DNA from: Actinomycetes bacterium
Lineage (GTDB): Bacteria; Actinomycetota; Actinomycetes; Propionibacteriales; Nocardioidaceae
NCBI GenBank assembly: GCA_023396115.1
Contig: JAEWXC010000017.1
Coordinates: 1-64,000, forward strand
DNA length: 64,000 bases
Reading direction: 5' to 3'
Below are positions 16,920 to 25,891 of the stretch, one piece after another (position 1 is the stretch's first letter; each line of letters opens with the position of its first letter). The notes below the pieces were generated by a model. That model was not told where the DNA came from and made no database searches. It worked only from the letters and a program-made list of their open reading frames with translations. The position numbers were made by a program, and so were the translations under genes.

Positions 16920-17148
16920 GGGTGCACCCTAGGTGGACCGCCGGGCCGGGGCAGCCGAACCCAACCCCCGGGACGATTCCCTCAATTCGGTGATGAGCGG
17001 GCCACGCGCGCGGGCGCACACTCGACGCAGGCAGCGGCCGTTCCCCCCAGGCACCCCCCCAGCCAGGTTCCCGCTGTCGGAGGAGTTCAGTGATGCGCAC
17101 GAATCTCGGGACGCTGCGTGCCGTCCACCCACCCGCAGGGGTGTCGCC

Positions 17149-17814
17149 ATGACAGGCACCCACGCACCCCCGCGACCCCGGCGGCTGCCCGCGGAGGGTC
17201 TGACCGTGCGACGGCTGCTCATCGCCCGCGGCGCCCTGGCTCTGCTCAGCGGCACCGGCGCCCTGGCGCTGGCCGCGGCCACCACCTGGTGGTTCACCAA
17301 CCTGTCCGAGCGGTGCGACTACCCCGACGAGTGCCTGAGCATGTTCCTGCCGCAGGGACAGGCCGTGGTGGGCCCGATGTGGAGCATGACCGTGGCCCTG
17401 GCGGCGCTGTGCTGTGCGGTGACCCTGGCGCTGGTGACGCTCGGGCAGGGTCGGGTCAGCACCTGGCTGTGGACCGGTGCCGCGACCTGCACCTTGTGGA
17501 CCGCCGGCCGGTTGGCGCCGGGGCTGGGAATCGGTAACCCCGCCGACCGGGTCCGTGGACAGACCGGGTCGATCGCCTACCGGCCGTTCGAGGGCGGGCC
17601 GTGGGAGCGGCTGGCGTTGTACCCGTCGATCTGGGCGATGCTGGCGGCCGGAGTGGTGCTGCTCGTCGTGGCCGCTTGGTCGGCACAGCGCCTCGTCGGC
17701 TCGGGTGCCCCGAGCGTGCGCAGCCGGTACTCCACCGTGCGCCGGAGCCTGCCGTTGCGACGGATCAACGTGCCGCGTGCGCGCCGGATCCCGCCGGCCG
17801 GTCCGCTGGTCTGA
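17149..17814 (+). CDS. Membrane protein of unknown function
   Basis: A 221-residue protein with about four membrane helices (near 25-45, 75-98, 104-122, 160-180). A cysteine-containing segment CDYPDECLSMFLPQG follows the first helix and is probably extracytoplasmic, where the two cysteines could form a disulfide. The tail is strongly basic (RRSLPLRRINVPRARRI). ATG at 17149 was chosen because AGGGG precedes it by 8 bases and the 72 additional in-frame upstream codons are low complexity. No family recognised. Confidence 0.7.
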   Translation: MTGTHAPPRPRRLPAEGLTVRRLLIARGALALLSGTGALALAAATTWWFTNLSERCDYPDECLSMFLPQGQAVVGPMWSMTVALAALCCAVTLALVTLGQGRVSTWLWTGAATCTLWTAGRLAPGLGIGNPADRVRGQTGSIAYRPFEGGPWERLALYPSIWAMLAAGVVLLVVAAWSAQRLVGSGAPSVRSRYSTVRRSLPLRRINVPRARRIPPAGPLV

Positions 17815-17817
17815 GCC

Positions 17818-18621
17818 TCACGCCGGGCGTCGCCACACCCACGGCACCGTCGTGGTGACCCGGTGGAACCCGGAGCGTTCCAGGATCGGGCGGGAGCACT
17901 CGGTGCTGTCGGAGTGCAGCCACCGCACACCCCGGTCGATGGCGGCCCGGGCACGGGCCGCGGTCAGGGCCCGGTAGATGCCGCGTCCCCGCCACGACTC
18001 GTGGGTGCAGCCGCCCCACAGACCGGCGAACTCGGTCCCGGGCACCGGCTCGAGGCGACCGGTGCTGACCAGCTGACCGTCGACCTCGGCCACCCACAGC
18101 GAGGTCCCGTCGCCGCTGGCGAGCCGGTCGAGGAGTTCCTTCACCTCGTCTCCTACCGAGCTCCGCCCGAAGACCTCGTCGGCCAGGCGCACCATCGCCT
18201 GCACGTCCGCGGGCGTGTGCACCTGCCGCAGGGTCACCCCGTCGGGGAGGTCGACCTCGACGGCGAGCAGGTCGGCGCGACCCACCATCACCGACTCGGC
18301 GTCCCCGGCGACACAGCCCAGGTCCTCCAGCACCGCGTCCAGGCCACCGAGGCCGTCGTGGCCGCGGGTCTTCACCTCCGCCTCGACCACGCCGGGGTCC
18401 GAGGTCAGCAGGGCGAGGGCCTCACCGACCCACTCCGCGATCCGGGGCGCCAGGGCCGGGGTGGGGTGCGGGTAGGTGACGTGCCCCCGGCCGCCGGGGA
18501 AGGTCCCCACCAGCAGCGGCCCGATCCGTTCGACCCGTTCGGCGCCGACCATCTCGGCGTCGGTGCGCAGCTGGGCGTCGTAGGCGGCCAGCAGGGTCTC
18601 GGGGGTGTCGTGGTTGCTCAC
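17818..18621 (-). CDS. GNAT family N-acetyltransferase
   Basis: A 267-residue protein with the acetyl-CoA-binding motif A in its C-terminal third (GLWGGCTHESWRGRGIYRALTA, then a helix ending in SDSTECSRPILERSGF). The N-terminal half is an unrecognised alpha/beta domain that may be a degenerate second GNAT module. Substrate unknown. GTG at 18621 is preferred because upstream codons are proline/arginine-rich shadow sequence. The gene lies 65 bases after the SpoIID gene and converges with the membrane-protein gene with only 3 bases between them. Confidence 0.85.
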   Translation of the reverse strand: MSNHDTPETLLAAYDAQLRTDAEMVGAERVERIGPLLVGTFPGGRGHVTYPHPTPALAPRIAEWVGEALALLTSDPGVVEAEVKTRGHDGLGGLDAVLEDLGCVAGDAESVMVGRADLLAVEVDLPDGVTLRQVHTPADVQAMVRLADEVFGRSSVGDEVKELLDRLASGDGTSLWVAEVDGQLVSTGRLEPVPGTEFAGLWGGCTHESWRGRGIYRALTAARARAAIDRGVRWLHSDSTECSRPILERSGFHRVTTTVPWVWRRPA

Positions 18622-18685
18622 CGCGTCATCGTCGCGGGTGGTTCGGGCCGGCGCCACCGGGTTTCGCCGCTCCGGCGCGGGCCGC

Positions 18686-19918
18686 TCAGCGGGCGCGGGC
18701 GGTGACCTGGAGGTAGGTGGACCGCAGCCCGAGGGCGAAGCGGAACTCGTCACCGGTCAGGGTCACCTGCCCGGTGGTCCCGACCAGACGGATCCGACGG
18801 ACCCGGCCGCCCCACTCGCCGGCCCCGTCGCGGTCCAGGACCCGGACCCGGGTCAGGTTGCCCAGCACGGGCCAGCGGCGTTCCAGGGCCGTGTCGTCGA
18901 ACCGGACGGTCCAGTCGTGCACGCTGTTGCCGGTCCAGTCGTCGTACGGGTCCTGCTGCGCGGCCAGGTAGGGGCGCGATCCGGCGGAGGTCCAGCCGCC
19001 GCTGCTCGCGCAGAACTGGGTGAAGGCCGGTGCCCCGTCGGCGAACACGGCCAGCCCGGCGGTGGCCCGCAGCGCCGCTGTCGCGGCCGGGTGCTCAGCC
19101 CCGACGCCGCCGTACACCTGGCAGGCGGTGGTGTCGCAGACCTGCCAGTGCCGACCGGCCGGAGCAGCCGCCCGCTCGAAGGCGGCGTAGGTGCGGGCCG
19201 CGACGGCCTGGGACTGCACCGCCTGCGGGTGCCAGCTGGCCGGCATCTCGCGGGGGACCACACCGCGCAGGTACTTCTCCAGCCCGACCACGTTGACGGT
19301 GTCGCGGGAGCGGGCGGTGCCGGGCACCGGGGCGGAGCGGAGCCGGCCGCGGTAGCGGGCCGTGGCCCCGCCGGGCAGGACCAGCGTGACCGGCCGTCCG
19401 GCGGCGGCGAACTCGGCCCCGCCGGGCAGCCGCTTCCACACCGTCCAGCCCCGGCCGGGGCGGCGGAACGCGACGGCGCTGCGGCCGCGGCTGGCAGCGG
19501 TGATCCGCCAGGCGGTGACGTTCCGGCGCGCCGGGAGGGCGAGCTTCGCTCCCCCGACGGCCCGGACGGTCAGGCCGCTGCGGGGCCGGACCACCAGGGC
19601 GTCGGTGGTGTCGGCCGAGACCAGGACCCGGATCTTCCCGCCGGTGCTCCCGAACGTGGTGCCCGGGTAGTAGAAGCCCAAGATCTCGCGGTGGGTCAGC
19701 CCGGCCAAGGCCGCGCCCTGGGCTCCGTGCTGGGACATCCCGTGGCCGTGGCCGTAACCGTGACCGGTGAGGACGACCCGTCCCCGGTCGGGGATGTCGA
19801 CCGTGTCCGTGGCCGGCTCACGGCGCGGGGCGTCGGGGGCCGACGTCGCCATGGCCGGCGCCACGGGGGCGAGCAGCGCGAGCGTCAGCGCGGCGACGGC
19901 GTACCGGACCCCCTGCAC
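18686..19918 (-). CDS. SpoIID/LytB domain-containing secreted protein
   Basis: A 410-residue exported protein with a cleavable signal peptide (residues 1-24, ending near PAMATSA). The stretch VLTGHGYGHGHGMSQHGAQG (51-70) and, around residues 218-255, LEKYLRGVVPREMPASWHPQ followed by AVQSQAVAARTYA define the SpoIID/LytB domain. SpoIID itself is a lytic transglycosylase on stem-less glycan strands; the catalytic Glu is probably in PREMPASW. In non-sporulating actinobacteria the role is presumably wall remodelling. It follows the quinone-reductase-like gene by 3 bases and is probably co-transcribed with it. Confidence 0.9.
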   Translation of the reverse strand: MQGVRYAVAALTLALLAPVAPAMATSAPDAPRREPATDTVDIPDRGRVVLTGHGYGHGHGMSQHGAQGAALAGLTHREILGFYYPGTTFGSTGGKIRVLVSADTTDALVVRPRSGLTVRAVGGAKLALPARRNVTAWRITAASRGRSAVAFRRPGRGWTVWKRLPGGAEFAAAGRPVTLVLPGGATARYRGRLRSAPVPGTARSRDTVNVVGLEKYLRGVVPREMPASWHPQAVQSQAVAARTYAAFERAAAPAGRHWQVCDTTACQVYGGVGAEHPAATAALRATAGLAVFADGAPAFTQFCASSGGWTSAGSRPYLAAQQDPYDDWTGNSVHDWTVRFDDTALERRWPVLGNLTRVRVLDRDGAGEWGGRVRRIRLVGTTGQVTLTGDEFRFALGLRSTYLQVTARAR

Positions 19919-19921
19919 GGC

Positions 19922-21313
19922 TCAGACCCGGTGCAGTCGTCGGGCGGCCTCGGCCAGCGAGCCGCTGATCGAGGGGTAGACGGTGAAGGTGCGGGCCAAC
20001 TGGTCGGCGGTGAGCGACTCGGCCACGGCCAGCGAGACCGGGTGGATCAGCTCGGAGGCCCGCGGACCCACCACGACACCGCCGACCACGACGCCGGTCC
20101 CGGTGCGGCAGAACAGCTTCACGAACCCGTCCCGCACCCCCTGCATCTTGGCGCGCGGGTTGCCGGCCAGGTCCAGCTTGACCGTCTCGACCTGGATCTC
20201 GCCGGAGTCGACGGCCTTCTGGGTGACGCCGACGGTGGCGATCTCGGGTGCGGTGAAGACGTTGGAGGCGACCTGCTTGAGGTTCAGCGGCAGCACCGCG
20301 TCGCCGAGCAGGTGCGCCATCGCGATCCGGCCCTGCATGGCCGCCACGGAGGCGAGCATCAGGACCCCGGTGCAGTCGCCGGCGGCGTAGACGCCCCGGG
20401 CGGTGGTGCGCGAGACCCGGTCGACGCGGATGAAGCCGCCCTCGTCGGTCCACACGCCCGCCGACTCCAGGCCCAGGTCGGCGGTGTTCGGGATCGACCC
20501 GAGGGCCAGGATGCAGTGGCTGCCGCTGACCGTGCGGCCGTCGGTGAGGGTGACGGTCACGGTGTCGCCGTCCCGGGTCACCGACTCCATCCGGGACTCC
20601 CCCAGCACGTGCATGCCCTTGCGGATGCTGACCTCCTCCAGCACGGCGGAGGCGTCGGCGTCCTCGCCGGGCAGAACCCGGTCGCGGCTGGAGACGAGGG
20701 TGACGTCCACGCCGACGTCGAGGTAGGCGCTGGCGAACTCGGCGCCGGTGACACCGGAGCCGACCACGATCAGCTTCTCGGGCAGCTCGGCCAGGTCGTA
20801 GACCTGCTCCCAGGTGAGGATGCGCTCCCCGTCGGGCTGGGCGGTGGGCAGCACCCGCGGTGCGGCACCGGTGGCGATCAGCACCGCGTCGGCCCCGAGC
20901 GTCTCGGTGCCACCGTCGGCCAGGTCGACAACGACCTGCTCGGCGCCGTCCAGGCGGGCGTGGCCGCGCACGATCCGGACCCCGTCGCGGGTCAGCCGGC
21001 GGGTGATGTCGGCGGACTGCTCGGCAGCCAGGGCCATCACCCGGGCGTTGACCACGCCCAGGTCGACGGTGAGCTCGGGCAGGGTGACGCCCTCGATGTC
21101 GGGGCGGCGGATGCCGAGCTCCTTGGCGCCGCGGACCTCGCTCATCAGCTCGGCGGTGGCGATCAGGGTCTTGGAGGGGACGCAGTCGGTGAGCACCGCG
21201 GAGCCGCCGATGCCGTCGGAGTCGACCAGGGTGACCTCGGCCCCGAGCTGGCGACCCACCAGCGCCGCCTCGTACCCACCCGGACCGCCACCGATGATCA
21301 CCACGTGCACCAT
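19922..21313 (-). CDS. Flavoprotein disulfide reductase-family NAD(P)H dehydrogenase (LpdA/Rv3303c type) missing one redox cysteine
   Basis: A 463-residue FAD protein: FAD-binding VVIIGGGPGGYEAALVGRQL at the N-terminus, a second NAD-binding VVGSGVTGAEFASAYLDVG around 180, and the dimerisation domain from about 345. In place of the redox pair CxxxxC of lipoamide dehydrogenase it has SAVLTDC, so only the second cysteine (in TDCVPSKT) remains. The C-terminal HxxxxE is also absent (HPVSLAVAES). The same loss is known in Mycobacterium Rv3303c, an NAD(P)H:quinone reductase; by analogy this enzyme should reduce quinones rather than disulfides. Confidence 0.9.
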   Translation of the reverse strand: MVHVVIIGGGPGGYEAALVGRQLGAEVTLVDSDGIGGSAVLTDCVPSKTLIATAELMSEVRGAKELGIRRPDIEGVTLPELTVDLGVVNARVMALAAEQSADITRRLTRDGVRIVRGHARLDGAEQVVVDLADGGTETLGADAVLIATGAAPRVLPTAQPDGERILTWEQVYDLAELPEKLIVVGSGVTGAEFASAYLDVGVDVTLVSSRDRVLPGEDADASAVLEEVSIRKGMHVLGESRMESVTRDGDTVTVTLTDGRTVSGSHCILALGSIPNTADLGLESAGVWTDEGGFIRVDRVSRTTARGVYAAGDCTGVLMLASVAAMQGRIAMAHLLGDAVLPLNLKQVASNVFTAPEIATVGVTQKAVDSGEIQVETVKLDLAGNPRAKMQGVRDGFVKLFCRTGTGVVVGGVVVGPRASELIHPVSLAVAESLTADQLARTFTVYPSISGSLAEAARRLHRV

Positions 21314-21385
21314 GCCCCCATTCTCGCAGAGCGCGCGGTGAGGCCGAATCCTGGTCGCTCACGCCCCTGCCGGAGCATGGCGAAC

Positions 21386-21426
21386 GACACGGCCCCGCCC
21401 CGGGGAGTCCGGGGCGGGGCCGTGTC
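21386..21426 (-). terminator. Strong hairpin downstream of lpd
   Basis: A perfect 18-bp stem (GACACGGCCCCGCCCCGG paired with 21409-21426) and a 5-base loop GGAGT, 8 bases downstream of the lpd stop codon. No U-run follows, as usual in high-GC actinobacteria. It separates lpd from the next gene on the same strand. Confidence 0.85.
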
Positions 21427-21434
21427 GAGGTGGG

Positions 21435-22844
21435 TCAGAAGTTGATCATGTGACCCGAGATGCCGTGCACGGCCTCCTTGACCGCCTCCGACAGGGTCGG
21501 GTGCGCGAAGACCATCCGGGAGACCTCGTCGGTGGTGAGGTCCCACTGCTGGGCCAGGGTCAGCACCGGGATCAGCTCGGTCACGTCGGGGCCGATCATG
21601 TGCGCGCCGAGGATCTCGTTGTGCTCGGCGTCGGCGACGACCTTGACGAAACCAACGGCCTCGCCCAGGCCCTGGGCCTTGCCGTTGGCCGAGAACGGGA
21701 AGGTCGCGGTCTTGACCTCGTGGCCCTTCTCCTTGGCCTGGGCCTCGGAGTAGCCGAACGAGCCGATCTGCGGCTGGCAGTAGGTGGCCCGCGGGATCAT
21801 CGCCATGTCGATCGGCATGGTCTCGGCGCCGGCCAGGGTCTCGGCCGCCACGATGCCCATCGCCTCGGCGACGTGGGCCAGCATCATCTGGCCGGTGACG
21901 TCACCGATCGCGTAGACGTTGGCCACGTTGGTGCGGGAGTGGTCATCGACCTTGATCGCACCGCGCTCGGTGGTCTCGACGCCGGTGTTCTCCAGTCCGT
22001 AGCCCTCCAGGCGCGGGGCGAAGCCGAACGCGGCCAGGAACTTGTCGGCCTCCAGCACCTGGGTCTCGCCGCCGCCGGCCGGGGCCACGTGCACCTGCAC
22101 GCCCGAGCCGGTGTCGACGACACCCTGCACGGCGGTGGAGGTCAGCACCTTCACGCCGAGCTTCTTGTAGTGCTTGGCCAGCTCCTTGGAGACGTCGGCG
22201 TCCTCGGCCGGCACCATCCGGTCGGCGAACTCGACGATGGTGACGTCGACGCCGAAGTTCTTCAGCACGTAGGCGAACTCGACGCCGATCGCGCCGGAGC
22301 CGCCGATGACGATCGAGCCCGGCAGGTTCTCGTCGAGGATCTGCTCCTCGTAGGTGACCACGTTGCCGCCGACGGTGACGCCCGGGATGGTCCGCACGGT
22401 CGCACCGGTGGCGATGATCAGGTTGTCGAAGGTGTAGGAGGTGGTGGCCCCCTCGGCGTCCTTGACGTCGATCCCGGTCGGCGAGGTGAGCGTGCCCCAC
22501 CCGTTGATCTCGGTGATCTTGTTCTTCTTCATCAGGAAGTGGACGCCCTTGACGATTCCGGCGCTCACCTGGCGCGAACGCTTGTGCGTCGGCCCGAACG
22601 CCATCGTCGCGTCACCCTCGATGCCGAACTTGGCCTTCTCGTGGGTGAGCGTGTGGGCGAGCTCGGCGTTCTTCAGCAGCGCCTTGGAGGGGATGCAGCC
22701 CACGTTCAGGCAGACACCACCCCAGTACTTCTCCTCCACCACGGCGACCGTCTTGCCGAGCTGGGCCGCGCGGATGGCCGCGACGTAGCCGCCGGGGCCG
22801 GCACCGAGAACGAGGACATCGAAGTGCGAAGCAGAGTCAGTCAC
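21435..22844 (-). CDS. lpdA: Dihydrolipoyl dehydrogenase (E3)
   Basis: A 469-residue flavoenzyme that reoxidises dihydrolipoamide of pyruvate/2-oxoglutarate dehydrogenases (and possibly glycine cleavage) with NAD+. FAD site DVLVLGAGPGGYVAAIRAAQ; redox-active CLNVGC in GGVCLNVGCIPSK (about 45-50); NAD site GGSGAIGVEFAYVLKNFG; C-terminal catalytic His-Glu in AHPTLSEAVKEA. Length is normal. GTG start at 22844. It is separated from the paralogous quinone-reductase-like gene by a terminator, so the two are probably independent units despite adjacency. Confidence 0.96.
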   Translation of the reverse strand: MTDSASHFDVLVLGAGPGGYVAAIRAAQLGKTVAVVEEKYWGGVCLNVGCIPSKALLKNAELAHTLTHEKAKFGIEGDATMAFGPTHKRSRQVSAGIVKGVHFLMKKNKITEINGWGTLTSPTGIDVKDAEGATTSYTFDNLIIATGATVRTIPGVTVGGNVVTYEEQILDENLPGSIVIGGSGAIGVEFAYVLKNFGVDVTIVEFADRMVPAEDADVSKELAKHYKKLGVKVLTSTAVQGVVDTGSGVQVHVAPAGGGETQVLEADKFLAAFGFAPRLEGYGLENTGVETTERGAIKVDDHSRTNVANVYAIGDVTGQMMLAHVAEAMGIVAAETLAGAETMPIDMAMIPRATYCQPQIGSFGYSEAQAKEKGHEVKTATFPFSANGKAQGLGEAVGFVKVVADAEHNEILGAHMIGPDVTELIPVLTLAQQWDLTTDEVSRMVFAHPTLSEAVKEAVHGISGHMINF

Positions 22845-22893
22845 GACCCCCAGCCTAGACCGGGTGCCACGACGGACCGATACCGTGGGGGAC

Positions 22894-23346
22894 GTGACCT
22901 TGTACGCCGCCTACGGGACCAACCTCGATCCGGCCCGGATGGGTGAGCGGTGTCCCCACTCCCCGCTGGCCGGCACCGGCTGGCTGACCGGCTGGCGGCT
23001 CACCTTCGGCGGCGAGGAGCACGGCTGGGACGGGTCGTTGGCCACGGTCGTGCAGGACCCGTTCGAGCAGGTCTTCGTGGCGCTCTACGACCTCACCGAC
23101 ACCGACACCGAGGCCCTGCACCACTGGGAGTCCGCCGACACCGGGCTGTACCGGACCACCAAGGTGCGGGTGGCGCTGATGACCGGCGAGGTGGTCGCGT
23201 GGACCTACGTGCTGGACGCCTTCGAGGGTGGCCTGCCCTCGGCGTCCTACCTGGGCGTGCTGGCCGACGCGGCCGAGTCCGGGGACGCCCCGGCCGACTA
23301 CGTCGCGGCGCTCCGGCGGCGCCCGTGCCGCTCGATCGAGCACTGA
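22894..23346 (+). CDS. Gamma-glutamylcyclotransferase family protein
   Basis: A 150-residue protein with YAAYGTNLDPARMGERCPHS at its start, the substrate loop of the GGCT-like fold (YGSN-type), and LYDLTDTDTEALHHWESAD containing the conserved Glu that usually acts as catalytic acid/base. Family members release 5-oxoproline from gamma-glutamyl compounds; the true substrate is unknown. GTG at 22894 is chosen because GTGGGGG precedes it directly and homologues start at VTLYAAYGTN. Divergent from lpd. Confidence 0.85.
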   Translation: MTLYAAYGTNLDPARMGERCPHSPLAGTGWLTGWRLTFGGEEHGWDGSLATVVQDPFEQVFVALYDLTDTDTEALHHWESADTGLYRTTKVRVALMTGEVVAWTYVLDAFEGGLPSASYLGVLADAAESGDAPADYVAALRRRPCRSIEH

Positions 23347-23382
23347 GCGGCACCTGCCCACCGCGGACCCGGCGGGGTTCGT

Positions 23383-23514
23383 GGCCCTCCTCCGTCGGGC
23401 ACCTCACCGAACGAGCCCCCACCTACCGCTCGGTGAGGAGCGAGCGGAGCGAGCCACGAACCACCCCCAGCACGGTTCGAGGCCCTCCTCCGTCGGGCAC
23501 CTCACCGAACGAGC
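23383..23514. repeat. 34-bp perfect direct repeat with a diverged inverted copy between
   Basis: The 34 bases at 23383-23416 recur exactly at 23481-23514 (they begin GGCCCTCCTCCGTCGGGCAC and end CGAACGAGC), 98 bp apart start to start. In between, GAGCGAGCGGAGCGAGCCAC (about 23438-23457) with the preceding CGGTGAGGA reads, on the other strand, as a diverged copy of the same unit. The array fills the gap between two convergent genes. It could fold into hairpins and may end transcription from both sides, or be a REP-like element. Confidence 0.85.
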
Positions 23515-23527
23515 ACACCCCACCCGC

Positions 23528-24667
23528 TCAGAAGTCCAGGCTGACGTCGAGCTCGTCGCGGGTCATCCCGCTGGCCAGCAGCACGTCGGCGGCCAGGGAC
23601 CGGATCTGCGAGGCCACGGCCGCGGAGTTGAGGGTGAGTCGTCCCTCCAGCGCGGTGACCGCGAGCCGGACCGCCTCCAGCAGCTCCTCCCGGGAGGCCT
23701 GGGCGCCCTCGTGCGCGGCGAGGTCGCCCTGGTAGAGGTGCACCCCGCGGGCCAGCACCTCCACCGCGCGGGCCAGCTGGTCCCCGGCGGGCTCGCCCAG
23801 ACGCAGCATGGTGGCGGTGCGCCGGGCCAGGACCCGGGCGTCGCGGATCGCGTTGTCGATGTCGTCCAGCACCGCGGCGTACCGCTCGACCGCCGCCCGC
23901 TGCCCCCACCGCCACGGGGAGAGGCTGGCGATCTCGGCGACGTTGCCCGCCGTGGTCAGGGCGGCGTTGACCTGCCCCTGCAGGCCCCGGGCACTGGCCA
24001 GGGCCATCTCGGCACGCTCCGGGCTGTCGTCGCGCATGGCGGCCGCGATCCCCTCCAGCACGTGCTCGAGCCGGATCAGCAGCGGGCGAACCTCGTGGTC
24101 GATGTCGCGCACCGCGTTGCGGGGCAGCAGCAGGATCGTGGCGAGCGCGCAGAACCCGCCGACCAGCGCGTCGGTGAACCGGGTCAGGGCCGGGTTGCCG
24201 GCCCCGGCCACCGGGAGCACCGCGGCCAGCAGCACCGCCGAGTTGGTGGCCTGGGTCAACGCCACGCCGCGCAGCCCGGCCAGCAGCGACGTGGTCGTGG
24301 TCAGCACCACCACCAGCGCGAGCTGCCAGGGGCCCCGGCCGATCAGCAGCACCAGCAGCTCGCCGACGAGCACCCCGAACGCCACCCCGAGGATCACCTC
24401 GAACAGCAGCCGGCCGCGCAGCCCCGCACCGGCCAGCAGCACGATCACCGCAGCGACCGGGGCGAAGAACGCCTGCTGGTGGTCCAGGACGTGGGTGGAG
24501 AACGCGAACGCCGCGGACGTGGCCAGGCCCAGCCGGAGCAGGGTGCGCCAGCGCCGCCGCAGCTCCCCGAACCGGTCGGCCAGGGTCAGCCTCGGGGCCG
24601 GCACGCGCACCCGGGGCAACCGGCCCCGCCAGGGCTGCTCGCCCCCGGTGCTGCCCGTCCCCGTCAT
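23528..24667 (-). CDS. FUSC/aromatic acid exporter-like membrane protein
   Basis: A 379-residue protein. Residues about 45-175 contain six hydrophobic helices (AFFAPVAAVIVLLAGAGLRG, FGVLVGELLVLLIG, FCALATILLLP) arranged as in the half-size FUSC/ArAE transporters, followed by a cytoplasmic helical domain (190-379). Distant relatives export aromatic acids or other organic anions; the substrate here is not deducible. ATG at 24667. The neighbouring VOC gene lies 52 bases upstream on the same strand. Confidence 0.82.
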   Translation of the reverse strand: MTGTGSTGGEQPWRGRLPRVRVPAPRLTLADRFGELRRRWRTLLRLGLATSAAFAFSTHVLDHQQAFFAPVAAVIVLLAGAGLRGRLLFEVILGVAFGVLVGELLVLLIGRGPWQLALVVVLTTTTSLLAGLRGVALTQATNSAVLLAAVLPVAGAGNPALTRFTDALVGGFCALATILLLPRNAVRDIDHEVRPLLIRLEHVLEGIAAAMRDDSPERAEMALASARGLQGQVNAALTTAGNVAEIASLSPWRWGQRAAVERYAAVLDDIDNAIRDARVLARRTATMLRLGEPAGDQLARAVEVLARGVHLYQGDLAAHEGAQASREELLEAVRLAVTALEGRLTLNSAAVASQIRSLAADVLLASGMTRDELDVSLDF

Positions 24668-24719
24668 GCCTCGATCTTGCGCCCGTGACCGGCACCGGGC
24701 AAACGCTGCGCGGGTGAGG

Positions 24720-25088
24720 TCACTCACCCGTGTGGCAGCACGCCTCCACGTTGTTGCCGTCGGGGTCCCGGACGAACGCCCCGTAGTAGCCGGGGTGGTA
24801 CTCGGGCCACAGCCGTGGCTCGTGCAGCACCTCGGCGCCGGCCTCGACCGCGGCGTCGAACCAGGCCCGGACCGCAGCGGCGTCGGGGGCCGAGAAGGCC
24901 ACGTGCACCTCCCGGTTGGGCCCCACCCCGTCGAAGGTGCTGATCCAGAACTCGGGGGCCTCGGTGCCGTAGCCGACGGCGACCTCGTAGTCCATGATCC
25001 TGCGGTGCCCGAGCACCCCCAGGACCTTGTCGTAGAAGGCCCCGGCACGGGCCATGTCACTGACGTTGACGCCCAGGTGATCGATCAT
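24720..25088 (-). CDS. VOC (glyoxalase/bleomycin-resistance) family protein
   Basis: A 122-residue single-module VOC protein. It starts MIDHLGVNVSDMARAGAFYD and ends FVRDPDGNNVEACCH; His4, a central His and the Glu of NNVEA are the usual metal ligands, so a divalent-metal enzyme or binder is likely. Substrate unknown. The ATG at 25088 fits the family start exactly. Its position between two transport genes gives no further hint. Confidence 0.87.
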   Translation of the reverse strand: MIDHLGVNVSDMARAGAFYDKVLGVLGHRRIMDYEVAVGYGTEAPEFWISTFDGVGPNREVHVAFSAPDAAAVRAWFDAAVEAGAEVLHEPRLWPEYHPGYYGAFVRDPDGNNVEACCHTGE

Positions 25089-25147
25089 GCGTCCACTGTG
25101 CACCCGGCCACCGACAGCGCGGCCGACCGGAGACCCGGAGCGGGCCG

Positions 25148-25819
25148 TCAGGACGCCACGGAGAGCTTGGCGGCGAAGACCAGGAACGCGGCACCGACGC
25201 CGGTGCTCGCCCAGGCGGTGAGCGCCTTGCGACGCCGGAACGCGTCGGCCAGCCGGGATCCGGCGAAGATCAGCACGCTCAGGTAGAGCATGCTCGCCAC
25301 CTGCGCCAGCGCCCCCAGGAACGCGAACGACAGGGCCGGGTGGGCGTAGTCGCGGTCGACGAACTGCACGAAGAAGGCGATGAAGAAGAGGATCGCCTTG
25401 GGGTTGAGCAGGCTCACCAGCAGCGCCCGGCGGAACGGGTTCTCCCCCGGCACCGGGGCCTGCTCGCCGGTGCCCTCGACGGCCTCGGTGACGATCTCGG
25501 CGACCGACTCGCGCCGGTGCCGCCACAGCTGCCAGCCTCCCCGGAGCATGCCGAACGCCAGGAACGCCAGGTACCCGGCGCCGGCGTACTTGACGATCGA
25601 GAACAGCACCACGTTGGCCTGGAGCACCGCCCCCACCCCGGCCGCGGAGAGCACCATCAGCACCATGTCGCCCAGGAACACCCCGGCCGCGCCGGCGTAG
25701 CCCGCCCGCACGCCGCGTCGGGCCGCCACGGACAGCACGTACATGGAGTTCGGTCCGGGCAGCAGGATGATCAGGATGAGGCCGACCAGGTAGGTCGGGA
25801 GGTCGACGACGCCAAGCAC
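25148..25819 (-). CDS. LysE family amino-acid exporter (LeuE-like)
   Basis: A 223-residue membrane protein with six helices and the LysE/RhtB signature LPGPNSMYVLSVAARRGVRA near residues 20-40, plus SLLNPKAILFFIAFFVQFV in the middle. Members export amino acids (leucine, homoserine, lysine) out of the cell. A charged loop of about 45 residues sits between helices 3 and 4. GTG start at 25819; divergent from the purine nucleoside phosphorylase gene. Confidence 0.9.
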   Translation of the reverse strand: MLGVVDLPTYLVGLILIILLPGPNSMYVLSVAARRGVRAGYAGAAGVFLGDMVLMVLSAAGVGAVLQANVVLFSIVKYAGAGYLAFLAFGMLRGGWQLWRHRRESVAEIVTEAVEGTGEQAPVPGENPFRRALLVSLLNPKAILFFIAFFVQFVDRDYAHPALSFAFLGALAQVASMLYLSVLIFAGSRLADAFRRRKALTAWASTGVGAAFLVFAAKLSVAS

Positions 25820-25891
25820 CCGCCCATCGTCTCACCCCGCAGCGGGTTCGGGGTGTGGGATTTCCCGGCCCCGGTCCCTAGGATCGGTCCG

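Noticed and set aside
18605..21445. A 946-codon open frame on the plus strand
   Set aside because: Antisense to the SpoIID gene and the flavoprotein gene; no domain recognisable.
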